Shown here piece by piece: positions 1 to 5,678 of a stretch of DNA of 11,975 nucleotides; the first letter of the stretch is position 1; every line of letters starts with the position of its first letter. The stretch spans positions 1 to 11,975 of the forward strand of contig CAKTJC010000055.1 of the NCBI GenBank assembly GCA_934567355.1. The letters run 5' to 3'. This stretch comes from an uncultured Oscillospiraceae bacterium. GTDB lineage: Bacteria; Bacillota; Clostridia; Oscillospirales; Oscillospiraceae. The notes beneath the pieces were generated by a model. That model was given only the letters and a program-made list of their open reading frames with translations. It ran no database searches and had not been told where the DNA came from. A program made the position numbers and the translations under genes.

Positions 1-161
1 GGAACCTCTGAATAAATTGTCTGCGGCTGGACAGCGGGTCTTTTGCTCCCATGCCGCAGGATGAAAAATGGGAAATACATAGAGTATTCCGCCATTTTCC
101 ATCCTTTGCCTGGGAACAAAATCCCTCGCTGCCAGCTCTTGCCGATTTAATCAGAGCTTCC
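1..161. mobile_element. MITE-like foldback element, non-coding
   Basis: Almost the whole stretch is one long imperfect inverted repeat. The left end (GGAACCTCTGAATAAATTG) matches the reverse complement of bases 142-161 (GGAAGCTCTGATTAAATCGG) with few changes. The match continues inward through CAGCG, TTTTG.TCCCA, AGGATG.AAAATGG and GGAA.TAC, closing on a small apical loop near bases 79-83. No reading frame of use lies inside and no transposase is visible. Small size, terminal inverted repeats and full-length foldback symmetry fit a miniature inverted-repeat element moved by a transposase elsewhere. The left end coincides with base 1, so I cannot see the outer flank or a target duplication. 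A folded transcript could also act as a roadblock or RNA-stability element. Confidence 0.6.
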
Positions 162-174
162 CTAAAATTTTCAT
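153..174 (-). pseudogene. Gene start interrupted by the foldback element
   Basis: Reading leftward, a strong AGGAGG at about 182-187 is followed seven bases later by ATG at 174-172. The frame reads Met-Lys-Ile-Leu-Gly-Lys-Leu and stops (TGA) inside the terminal repeat of the foldback element. A Shine-Dalgarno site and start codon of this quality, with an upstream palindrome, look like the true start of a leftward gene that the element entered after about four codons. The remainder would lie left of the window, so neither its identity nor the interruption can be confirmed here. Confidence 0.35.
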
Positions 175-195
175 AGCCAAGCCTCCTGTGTCTGG

Positions 196-225
196 TATTA
201 CGGTTAGCATATCCTAACCGCAATA
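196..225. promoter_or_regulatory. Palindrome, candidate operator of the leftward gene
   Basis: TATTACGGTTAG (196-207) and CTAACCGCAATA (214-225) form 12-bp inverted arms with one mismatch around a six-base centre. The palindrome sits about 20 bp upstream of the leftward start at 174, where an operator is expected. The GTTAG...CTAAC arms faintly recall metal-dependent DtxR-type boxes, but the central spacing is different, so that link is only a guess. It follows the probable terminator of the operon to the right. Confidence 0.4.
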
Positions 226-229
226 TAGC

Positions 230-257
230 AAAAGACGGCTCAAAAGTTAAACCGTCT
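230..257 (-). terminator. Probable rho-independent terminator of the seven-gene operon
   Basis: On the minus strand AGACGG and CCGTCT form a 6-bp stem around a 13-base loop, followed at once by TTTT. It lies about 10 bp beyond the stop of the last gene. The stem is short and the T-run modest, so termination may be incomplete. Confidence 0.5.
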
Positions 258-282
258 CTTGCTGATTTAATCAGGATTTCCT
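253..282 (-). repeat. Third copy of the foldback element's terminal sequence
   Basis: Read on the minus strand from 282, this begins GGAAATCCTGATTAAATCAG and matches the element end at 161 at about 24 of 30 positions by eye. It overlaps the last codons and the TAA stop of the SirTM gene. No oppositely oriented mate is seen between 162 and 258, so it looks like a solo or decayed end. Confidence 0.5.
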
Positions 283-1193
283 TGAAGCTGCATTAAAATT
301 TCCCCGATGTCCCCATTGATACAAATGGCTTGCTCTTTGATCTCCCCCGGGCAAACCGCCTGCCCCTGATTGATGCAGGTGTAGACGGCATGGGGATTCT
401 TTGCCGTCATTTGCCAGAAGGGGTATTTGATGATGCCGGGGGTGTTATAGCCCACGCCCAGTTCCAGAAAGAGGATGCGCTGTCCGGCGCGGGTGTGGAG
501 GAAATTTTCGTACCGGGCGGCGGCAATGTGCCATCCTTCATCCTCAACAAATGTATCATCTGCCCGAAGATTCATGCTCATGGGCTGTCCGCAATGGGGG
601 CAGTGCGGGACAAGCGCTGTCGGTACGGTCATTTTGGGCACTTCGGGCACAGTAAGTGTGCCGTCCGGCTCAATCGTATAGCCCTGCGCAATGACCATGT
701 TTTTGATAATCTCCTCGTTATCGAATGTCTCCGCACAACACGGCTCGCTGCACTGAAACAGCCCATAGTCTCCTTGTGTGTAGAACAGGCGGTGCTTATC
801 AAATCCGGCCTTCTGGAAGCAATGGTCTACGTTCGTTGTCAGCACAAAGTAATCTTTGCCCTTCACAAGCGAAAGCAGGTTTTCATAGACGGGCTTCGGT
901 GCGTTCATATAACGGTTGATGTAGATATACCGGCTCCAATAGGCCCAATATTCCTCCGGGGTTTCATAGGGGTAAAAACCGCCGGAATACATATCGGAAA
1001 AGCCGTATTTGGCATAAAAATCGGAGAAATACTCCTCAAACCGCTCCCCGCTGTAGGTGAAGCCCGCCGAGGTGGATAGGCCGGAGCCTGCGCCGATAAC
1101 CACGGCATCGGCGCTTTCCAGGGCGGCTTTCAGCCGGTCAATTTTCGCTGAGGAGCTGCCGGTAGATGTCTTTGTCCAAATCTTTGAAAACAT
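267..1193 (-). CDS. Class M sirtuin (SirTM), protein ADP-ribosyltransferase
   Basis: This 308-residue protein has the sirtuin NAD-binding motif GAGSGLSTSAG at 34-44 and the TTNVD motif at 119-123. The usual catalytic His-Gly is Gln-Gly (Q140-G141, in YTQGDYG). That His-to-Gln change is the hallmark of class M sirtuins, which transfer ADP-ribose to proteins rather than deacylate them. Cysteines at 148, 152/153, 198 and 201 (CSEPCC and CPHC) form the structural zinc site. The ATG at 1193 follows GAAAGG at good spacing and overlaps the macrodomain gene by 56 bases, so the two are probably translated together. The paired macrodomain should reverse the mark. In described Staphylococcus and Streptococcus operons the target is a lipoylated GcvH-like protein; none is encoded here, so the substrate is unknown. 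It is the last gene of the operon, and its stop lies in a mobile-element end. Confidence 0.9.
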   Translation of the reverse strand: MFSKIWTKTSTGSSSAKIDRLKAALESADAVVIGAGSGLSTSAGFTYSGERFEEYFSDFYAKYGFSDMYSGGFYPYETPEEYWAYWSRYIYINRYMNAPKPVYENLLSLVKGKDYFVLTTNVDHCFQKAGFDKHRLFYTQGDYGLFQCSEPCCAETFDNEEIIKNMVIAQGYTIEPDGTLTVPEVPKMTVPTALVPHCPHCGQPMSMNLRADDTFVEDEGWHIAAARYENFLHTRAGQRILFLELGVGYNTPGIIKYPFWQMTAKNPHAVYTCINQGQAVCPGEIKEQAICINGDIGEILMQLQGNPD

Positions 1194-1917
1194 TGAAAAT
1201 AACCTTTCTCACGCTGGTTTGCTGGGCTAAAAATTCCTTGACTGTCCCCACGGCAATCTCCGCCGCCAGCTCGTTGGGGAAATGAAATTCCCCGGTGGAG
1301 ATGCAGCAGAAGGCCACGCTTTCCAGGCCGTGCGCCGCCGCCAGTTCCAGGCAGGAACGGTAGCAGGAGGCAAGCGCTGCTTTGTCCGCCTCCGTGACCT
1401 GCCCCTGGATGATGGGGCCAACGGTGTGCAGCACATACTTGCAGGGCAGATTGAAGGCGGGGGTGATTTTGGCTTGTCCAGTGGGTTCCGGGTGACCCTG
1501 CTGCTGCATGATTTCGTCGCAGGCCAGCCGCAGCTCCACCCCCGCAAAGGTGTGGATGGCGTTGTCGATGCAGCGGTGATTGGGGCAGTAGCACCCGGTC
1601 ATGCCGGAATTGGCGGCGTTGACGATGGCATCGCATTTCAGGGTGGTGATGTCCCCCTGCCACAGGTACAGCCCCGGCTGGATGGGGGAGAGGGTGCTGG
1701 CATCCGTGATGCCCTTACGGGCGGTTTCCGCTTGCAGGTATTCGTCCTGCACGGTCAGAAAATCGGTACCGATGGGCATCGGGGCGCGGACATTCATCAG
1801 CCCCCGCAGGAGAATTTCCTGCCGCCCGGAATCAGCGGGGATTTCCTGCTTCCGGCAGGAGGGCCGCTCGGCTAATAGGGACTGGATGAGAAAGAGCCGC
1901 TTTTCGCTCTGGTTCAT
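1138..1917 (-). CDS. Zinc-type macrodomain protein-ADP-ribose hydrolase
   Basis: The 259-residue protein has an N-terminal helical region (1-80) and a macrodomain. Motifs are QGDIT (87-91), NAANS (100-104), GCYCPNHRCIDNAIH (108-122), HTVGP (164-168) and the phosphate-binding CISTGEFHFP (205-214). The Cys/His-rich motif after NAANS is typical of the SirTM-linked, zinc-containing macrodomains, which remove ADP-ribose placed by SirTM. I chose the ATG at 1917 because it overlaps the preceding stop as ATGA and has GGTGGAG six bases upstream. An ATG nine codons earlier would overlap that gene by 31 bases and is less likely. It immediately precedes the SirTM gene, making a writer/eraser pair. Confidence 0.9.
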   Translation of the reverse strand: MNQSEKRLFLIQSLLAERPSCRKQEIPADSGRQEILLRGLMNVRAPMPIGTDFLTVQDEYLQAETARKGITDASTLSPIQPGLYLWQGDITTLKCDAIVNAANSGMTGCYCPNHRCIDNAIHTFAGVELRLACDEIMQQQGHPEPTGQAKITPAFNLPCKYVLHTVGPIIQGQVTEADKAALASCYRSCLELAAAHGLESVAFCCISTGEFHFPNELAAEIAVGTVKEFLAQQTSVRKVIFNVFKDLDKDIYRQLLSEN

Positions 1918-2519
1918 TGCTTCTCCACCGCCTTTACCGGACAATTTTCATAGCAAGCGCCGCAGTGCAGACAGTGCTCCGGCTGGATGCGGTAGGGGCT
2001 ACCAACCTCAATGCACTTCTGGGGGCAGTGTTCCAGGCAGGTGCCGCACCCGATGCAGCCATCGGTTATCCGATAGCCCTTTTGGGGAGCGGCTCCCCGG
2101 CCGACGCAGTAGGTTTCCCGAAAAATGGGATTGACGCCCAGGTTGAAGTATTCAACGGTAAAGTCCTTCAATTCAAAAATGATGCCGATGTTCCGGGTTT
2201 CGCCGGGGTAGACATTGGCGAGATAGGGCTGCTCGGAGAAAATGGTGCTGATTTTCTCCGTTTGTCCCTGGGCGGGAACCGCCCTGCCGGACAGCCGTAT
2301 CATTTCCTTGAACCGGGTGTAGGCGAGAATCTGCACCCGCCCATCGGATAGCAGCTCGTTGCAAAACGCCTTTCCCCGCGCCGTAAAGAAATACAGGGAA
2401 TCCGGCTCATAGTGAACGGCGCTGATGCAGCGAATCTGGGGTGCCCCGGTTTTATCCACGGTGGCAAAGGAGAGCACGCCGCACAGCTTTATTTTTTGCA
2501 GGCAGATTTCAGCGTTCAT
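1914..2519 (-). CDS. Pyridoxamine-phosphate-oxidase-fold protein fused to a 2[4Fe-4S] ferredoxin
   Basis: Of 201 residues, the first ~130 look like an FMN-binding split barrel of the pyridoxamine 5'-phosphate oxidase superfamily (GVLSFATVDKTGAPQIRCI near 14-32, then YFFTARGKAF). The last ~50 carry two complete [4Fe-4S] motifs: C155, C158, C161 with C165, and C183, C186, C189 with C193. Such fusions occur in anaerobes and probably pass electrons between a flavin and FeS clusters; the substrate is not known. The gene overlaps the flavin reductase gene by 11 bases and the macrodomain gene by 4. GGGAGG lies upstream of the ATG at 2519. In this operon it could carry reducing equivalents to the radical SAM enzyme or to the neighbouring flavoproteins, which is inference. 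Confidence 0.85.
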   Translation of the reverse strand: MNAEICLQKIKLCGVLSFATVDKTGAPQIRCISAVHYEPDSLYFFTARGKAFCNELLSDGRVQILAYTRFKEMIRLSGRAVPAQGQTEKISTIFSEQPYLANVYPGETRNIGIIFELKDFTVEYFNLGVNPIFRETYCVGRGAAPQKGYRITDGCIGCGTCLEHCPQKCIEVGSPYRIQPEHCLHCGACYENCPVKAVEKQ

Positions 2520-3051
2520 TGGAATTTTCCTCCCTTTTCAGAACTTTCACGATTTCACCGATGTACATAGTGTGGAAATCCCGCTCCGGATAGTTGAAAT
2601 CCACGATTTTCCGGTCGGCAAAGCAGGCGTCCTCCAAGTCCTGGGAGTAGAGCTTGCGGCAGATAAAAACCAGATCTGCTTCCGCCGGATAGATGGTGCC
2701 GAATTCAAAAACCGGCGTCAGTCCGGCAGCAGCGAGCTTATCCCCATCCCGGCCGGAGTGACTGCCCAGGTAGCCCAGCGCCTTTTTGTGGGAGCCGTCA
2801 AAATGGCAAAGTGTAAACATTTTCTCCCGCTCCATCCACGCTTTGGTGTACCGGCTGGGGCGCACGTAGCACACGGCGGTAGGCAGGCGGTTTGAGTGAC
2901 TGCTTCGCTCCCACAGTGCGCCAAGCTGCCCCCAGGAAACCGTCATGGCATTGCAGCCATCCTGCTCGTTTCCAACGGCAAGTGCCATCCAGTCTCTGCC
3001 GAAGACGGTGAAGGGATTCAGCGTCAAATCTTCGATTGCGATCTCTTTCAT
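2509..3051 (-). CDS. Flavin reductase-like (flavoredoxin-type) FMN-binding protein
   Basis: The 180-residue protein resembles the flavin reductase domain family: an early FTVFGRDWMALAVG stretch, the FMN-phosphate-type segment NAMTVSWGQLGALW (34-47), and YVRPSRYTKAWMEREKMFTL (about 62-81). In anaerobes such proteins often act as FMN-dependent electron carriers or reductases of small molecules. The ATG at 3051 overlaps the nitroreductase stop (ATGA) and has GGAGGAG at about seven bases. The frame is open upstream to 3300, but that part is antisense-like and lies inside the nitroreductase gene. The C-terminus overlaps the next gene by 11 bases. The substrate and reductant cannot be read from the sequence. 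Confidence 0.82.
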   Translation of the reverse strand: MKEIAIEDLTLNPFTVFGRDWMALAVGNEQDGCNAMTVSWGQLGALWERSSHSNRLPTAVCYVRPSRYTKAWMEREKMFTLCHFDGSHKKALGYLGSHSGRDGDKLAAAGLTPVFEFGTIYPAEADLVFICRKLYSQDLEDACFADRKIVDFNYPERDFHTMYIGEIVKVLKREENSNER

Positions 3052-3650
3052 GCCCCGGCTCCTCCAATGCGGATGATGCGTCCCTCTTTCCGGGGCTTTG
3101 CGGCGGGATGCTTGTCTCCCTCCCGGGGATAACCCAAAAGAAGCTGCATCACGGCGTAGCGGTCGGTGGGGATGTTCCACTGCTTCAGAATCTCCTGCCC
3201 GTAGGGGTCGGCAAAGGCCGTCCAGCCCTGGCCGATGTAGCAGGAGCCAATGCCCAGGGCATCGGCGGCCAGCATCATGTTTTCCGCCGCCAGCGCGCAA
3301 TCCTCAGTAGAAAATAGGAAATCCTTCGGCGCGAACATGGTGATAACGGTGGGGGCATCATAAAAGGCATTGGTTATTTTTGCATCGTCCACAATGCTGG
3401 GCTGCTCGCGGGAAATATAGCTCGTTGCCGTGGACATGCGGAAGTGGGAGTTTGCCCGCTTGATCTTGCCCAGGCGCTCATTGACGGCGCTGTCCTGACA
3501 GACGGCGAAAATCACACCCTGCCGCCCACCGGCGCTGGGGGCGTACAGACCCGCCTGCAAAATCTGCTGCAAGGCGCTTTCTTCAATTTGCTTCGGTTCA
3601 AACCGCCGAATGGAACGGCGGTGGAGCATGGTTTCAAATACATCAGGCAT
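3048..3650 (-). CDS. Nitroreductase family FMN oxidoreductase
   Basis: The 200-residue protein shows the family's FMN-phosphate motif RRSIRRFE (11-18), the APSAGGRQ segment (37-44), the conserved LGIGSCYIG region (132-140) and the C-terminal LLLGYPREGDKHPAAKPRK. Family members are FMN-dependent dimers that reduce nitro groups, quinones or enones, and some modify RiPPs by dehydrogenation. The ATG at 3650 overlaps the radical SAM stop by eight bases and has GGAAGGAG upstream. An upstream extension to 3881 would lie inside the radical SAM gene and is rejected. Position directly after the maturase makes a role in peptide maturation possible, but detoxification under HxlR control is an equal alternative. 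Confidence 0.88.
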   Translation of the reverse strand: MPDVFETMLHRRSIRRFEPKQIEESALQQILQAGLYAPSAGGRQGVIFAVCQDSAVNERLGKIKRANSHFRMSTATSYISREQPSIVDDAKITNAFYDAPTVITMFAPKDFLFSTEDCALAAENMMLAADALGIGSCYIGQGWTAFADPYGQEILKQWNIPTDRYAVMQLLLGYPREGDKHPAAKPRKEGRIIRIGGAGA

Positions 3651-4689
3651 CTTGCTTAATCTCCTTCCAACACTGGGGGTCGGCGGCATAGAAATTGCCG
3701 CCCTTCCCGCTGGCAACCGCAGGGCAGCCCCGGCAGAAGGCCAGCAGCTCGCACTTGCTGCACTTTTCAAATTTCGTGTAATCCCGGTACTGCTCCATCT
3801 GGCACACCCACACGTCCGCCAGCCGTTCGGTGAATACATTGGCAACCCGGCTGTTCTGTACCCGGCGACAGGCGTACACATCCCCGGTGGGGAGAATGGT
3901 CAGATGGCAGTTGCCGCAGTTGCAGCCGCCGTAGATGATGCCGTCCTCCACGGTTTCGGGAATCTGGAACGTGCCGGTTTCGTATTCATACAGCGTCCAC
4001 AGGTGGTCTTTCTTGCTAAAATAGGTCTGGCAGCCCTGCGCCTCATATTCCTTGAACTTCTTGTCGCAGTCGGATAGCAGCTTGCGGTAGCGAAGAGGCT
4101 CAATGCCCACGTCCTTTTCCTCGCTGGTGGGGCAGTAGCGGGCGAAGGCAAATACGTTTGCACCGGCGGCCACCACGGCATCGATGATGCCGGGAACCTC
4201 GTCAATGTTCGTGCCGGAAACGGTGGTCATTACCACGCTGCGGATGCCAGCCCGGTTGATGCAGCCAATCTTTTCCAGGGTGATGTCAAAGCTGCCGGGT
4301 TTGCGGAACCAGTCGTGGGTTTCCTTCAGGCCGTCAATGGACAGCTGGTATTTTTCGCAGCCGTATTCCTTGAGCCGCCGACATACGGCATCCGTCAGGT
4401 GGAAGGGGTTGCCCAGAATGGTGAAGGGAATGCCGTGCTGCTTCATCAGCCCGCACAGCCGCCAGAAGTCGGGGTGCAGGATGGGGTCGCCGCCGGTGAT
4501 GTAAAAATAGGGGAGCCGGTCATAGACCTTGCAGAAATCCAGGCAGTTATAAAAGGTGTCCTGCATTTGCTGCCAGGTCATGGCATCCAGCTTTTTGTTG
4601 CAGTTTTCGGAAAAAATATAGCAGTGCTTGCACCGCTGGTCACATTCATCGGTGATGTGCCACTGAAAAGAAAAATACTGTTTCATCAT
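3643..4689 (-). CDS. Radical SAM/SPASM RiPP maturase (ACGX-peptide type)
   Basis: The 348-residue enzyme has the radical SAM CxxxCxxC motif at C16, C20 and C23, TGGDP at 65-69 (SAM amino-group contact) and LSIDG at 116-120. A C-terminal SPASM domain for auxiliary [4Fe-4S] clusters includes C256, C258, C261, GDVYAC274, C310, C313, C319, C322 and C340. SPASM enzymes next to Cys-rich peptides often form thioether or C-C crosslinks. I recall an annotation class named for an 'ACGX system', which fits the adjacent peptide, but could not check it. AAGGAGG lies four bases before the first ATG and seven before an adjacent second ATG (4686), so the shorter start is equally possible. A 13-bp hairpin separates it from the peptide gene, while its 3' end overlaps the nitroreductase gene. 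Confidence 0.9.
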   Translation of the reverse strand: MMKQYFSFQWHITDECDQRCKHCYIFSENCNKKLDAMTWQQMQDTFYNCLDFCKVYDRLPYFYITGGDPILHPDFWRLCGLMKQHGIPFTILGNPFHLTDAVCRRLKEYGCEKYQLSIDGLKETHDWFRKPGSFDITLEKIGCINRAGIRSVVMTTVSGTNIDEVPGIIDAVVAAGANVFAFARYCPTSEEKDVGIEPLRYRKLLSDCDKKFKEYEAQGCQTYFSKKDHLWTLYEYETGTFQIPETVEDGIIYGGCNCGNCHLTILPTGDVYACRRVQNSRVANVFTERLADVWVCQMEQYRDYTKFEKCSKCELLAFCRGCPAVASGKGGNFYAADPQCWKEIKQDA

Positions 4690-4732
4690 GCTTCCTCCTT
4701 GGGACGTATTTCCAGAAGCGCGGACGTGGGCC

Positions 4733-4761
4733 CCGGATACGCCCCAGTGGGGCGTATCCGG
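4733..4761 (-). promoter_or_regulatory. Intercistronic 13-bp perfect hairpin
   Basis: CCGGATACGCCCC (4733-4745) and its exact reverse complement (4749-4761) flank a three-base loop. The hairpin starts seven bases after the peptide stop and ends about 43 bases before the radical SAM start. There is no T-run on the minus strand, so it is not a standard terminator. It more likely blocks 3' decay or slows polymerase, raising peptide output relative to enzyme. Confidence 0.75.
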
Positions 4762-4767
4762 ATGGAA

Positions 4768-5016
4768 TTACTGCCTGTCAGCCGCGCCGCATGCCGTACC
4801 GCAAGCAGCGGGAGCCTCAGCGGGCTTGTCAGCGGCACCGCAGGCAGTGCCGCAGGCGGCAGGTGCTTCGGTGGGCTTGTCAGCCGCGCCGCATGCAGTA
4901 CCGCAGGCAGCGGGAGCTTCTGCAGGCTTGTCAGCAGCACCACAAGCGGTGCCGCAGGCGGAAGCGGGAGAAGCACTGCACTTGCTGCTCCAGTCGTGCA
5001 AATTGGAAAGCGCCAT
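4768..5016 (-). CDS. ACGX-repeat Cys-rich RiPP precursor peptide
   Basis: An 82-residue peptide with a short leader (1-19, MALSNLHDWSSKCSASPAS). It is followed by three copies of the 17-residue unit ACGTACGAADKPAEAPA (20-36, 37-53, 54-70; Thr replaces one Ala in the second) and a last partial unit ending AADRQ. This gives eight ACGX motifs and nine cysteines (13, 21, 25, 38, 42, 55, 59, 72, 76). The ATG at 5016 has GGAGGT at nine bases. A longer frame to 5142 would include the promoter region and is rejected. No signal peptide, transporter or protease gene is nearby, so export is unproven. The radical SAM/SPASM enzyme directly downstream probably modifies the Cys residues. A metal-binding role of the CxxxC pairs is an alternative. 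Confidence 0.88.
   Translation of the reverse strand: MALSNLHDWSSKCSASPASACGTACGAADKPAEAPAACGTACGAADKPTEAPAACGTACGAADKPAEAPAACGTACGAADRQ
4771..4959. repeat. Tandem 51-bp repeats inside the precursor gene
   Basis: Units lie at 4909-4959, 4858-4908 and 4807-4857, with a 36-bp partial unit at 4771-4806. Units 1 and 2 differ in about eleven of seventeen codons, yet only one change alters an amino acid. The repeats are therefore kept at the protein level and are not a recent DNA duplication. Confidence 0.9.
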
Positions 5017-5054
5017 GATTTGTTTACCTCCAGGGTGGAATGTCGAACCTTTCG

Positions 5055-5084
5055 TTCGCAATTTCATTATAGGAAATTTGCGAA
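5055..5084. promoter_or_regulatory. Palindrome across the -10 of the peptide operon promoter
   Basis: TTCGCAATTTC (5055-5065) and GAAATTTGCGAA (5073-5084) are inverted arms differing by a single inserted base. They enclose the minus-strand -10 element. A dimeric repressor bound here would block RNA polymerase. The divergent HxlR protein is the obvious candidate. Confidence 0.55.
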
Positions 5085-5094
5085 AAAAGAAAAG
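5066..5094 (-). promoter_or_regulatory. Promoter of the peptide/radical SAM operon
   Basis: A perfect minus-strand TATAAT lies at 5071-5066, about 50 bases before the peptide start. At 17-bp spacing the -35 region reads CTTTTC, a poor match, so the promoter may be weak, helped by the T-rich tract, or dependent on an activator. It overlaps the palindrome at 5055-5084. Confidence 0.6.
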
Positions 5095-5108
5095 TACGCA
5101 CAATTCTA

Positions 5109-5130
5109 TTACCTGGTCACAAAAAGGTAA
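5109..5130. promoter_or_regulatory. Second inverted repeat, candidate HxlR operator
   Basis: TTACCT (5109-5114) and AGGTAA (5125-5130) are perfect 6-bp arms separated by ten bases, just upstream of the regulator's -35. Spaced inverted repeats of this size are usual for winged-helix dimers. The assignment to HxlR is inference from position. Confidence 0.35.
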
Positions 5131-5135
5131 CCCCC

Positions 5136-5164
5136 TTGCCAAAAGGGTGATGCTGCACTATAAT
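5136..5164 (+). promoter_or_regulatory. Sigma-A-type promoter of the HxlR gene
   Basis: TTGCCA (5136-5141) and TATAAT (5159-5164) are separated by 17 bp, close to the consensus. The ATG follows 35 bp later, with GGAGG in between. A short CCCTT/AAGGG inverted repeat (5133-5147) overlaps the -35 and could serve autoregulation. Confidence 0.8.
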
Positions 5165-5198
5165 AAAAATATAACACAACGAATGGAGGCTAGCATTC

Positions 5199-5525
5199 AT
5201 GCTGACCAAAGAGGAAATGCCCGCCTGCCCGGTGGCAACCACGGTAGCGCTCATCGGAAGCAAATGGAAACTGCTGATCATCCGCAATCTGATGGCCCGC
5301 CCCTGGCGGTTCAACGAGCTGAAAAAGGATCTGGAGGGCATCAGTCAAAAGGTGCTGACCGACAGCCTGCGCTCCATGGAATCCGACGGCATCGTCACCC
5401 GCACCGTCTACCCCGAGGTGCCGCCAAGGGTGGAATACGCCCTGTCTGAGCTGGGCGAATCCATGCGTCCGATCATGAAGGCCATGGAGCTTTGGGGTGA
5501 GGAATATAAGAAAACATTGCAATGA
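5199..5525 (+). CDS. HxlR-family winged-helix regulator
   Basis: The 108-residue protein is a full-length single-domain HxlR regulator. It has CPVATTVALIGSKWKLLII (10-28), RFNELKKDLEGISQKVLTDSLRSME across the recognition helix, then the wing VYPEVPPRVEYALSELG. Cys10, just before the first helix, corresponds to the conserved N-terminal Cys that senses quinones, disulfide stress or aldehydes in relatives such as YodB, HypR and CatR. GGAGG precedes the ATG. It is transcribed away from the peptide operon with a shared 182-bp control region, so it probably controls that operon and itself. The real signal and whether it represses or activates are not visible. Confidence 0.9.
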   Translation: MLTKEEMPACPVATTVALIGSKWKLLIIRNLMARPWRFNELKKDLEGISQKVLTDSLRSMESDGIVTRTVYPEVPPRVEYALSELGESMRPIMKAMELWGEEYKKTLQ

Positions 5526-5527
5526 CG

Positions 5528-5563
5528 AAAAACTGAGCTTTGCGGCGGCAAGGCTCAGTTTTT
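5528..5563 (+). terminator. Rho-independent terminator after the HxlR gene
   Basis: AAAAACTGAGCTTTGC (5528-5543) pairs with GCAAGGCTCAGTTTTT (5548-5563) with one G-U wobble and a four-base loop. The stem ends in a T-run. The A-run at the other side makes it possibly bidirectional, serving the converging recG transcript as well. Between it and the recG stop (5564-5678) I see no gene. Confidence 0.9.
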
Positions 5564-5678
5564 GCATGGAGGATCGGTCAGATTATTTTGCGGAAGACAT
5601 CTTCCAAACGGGGGATCCAGGCGAAAAGGAACTCCCGATGGAGATCCATAAGCACCCGCCGACCGGCTTGATTGCGCG

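Noticed and set aside
4771..4959. Regular 51-bp repeats resembling a small CRISPR array
   Set aside because: The repeats are contiguous without unique spacers, stay in frame and encode the ACGX peptide.
5592..5605. Palindrome GGAAGA-CA-TCTTCC downstream of recG
   Set aside because: Short, no T-run on either strand and no gene start nearby; could be chance or part of a weak recG 3' end.
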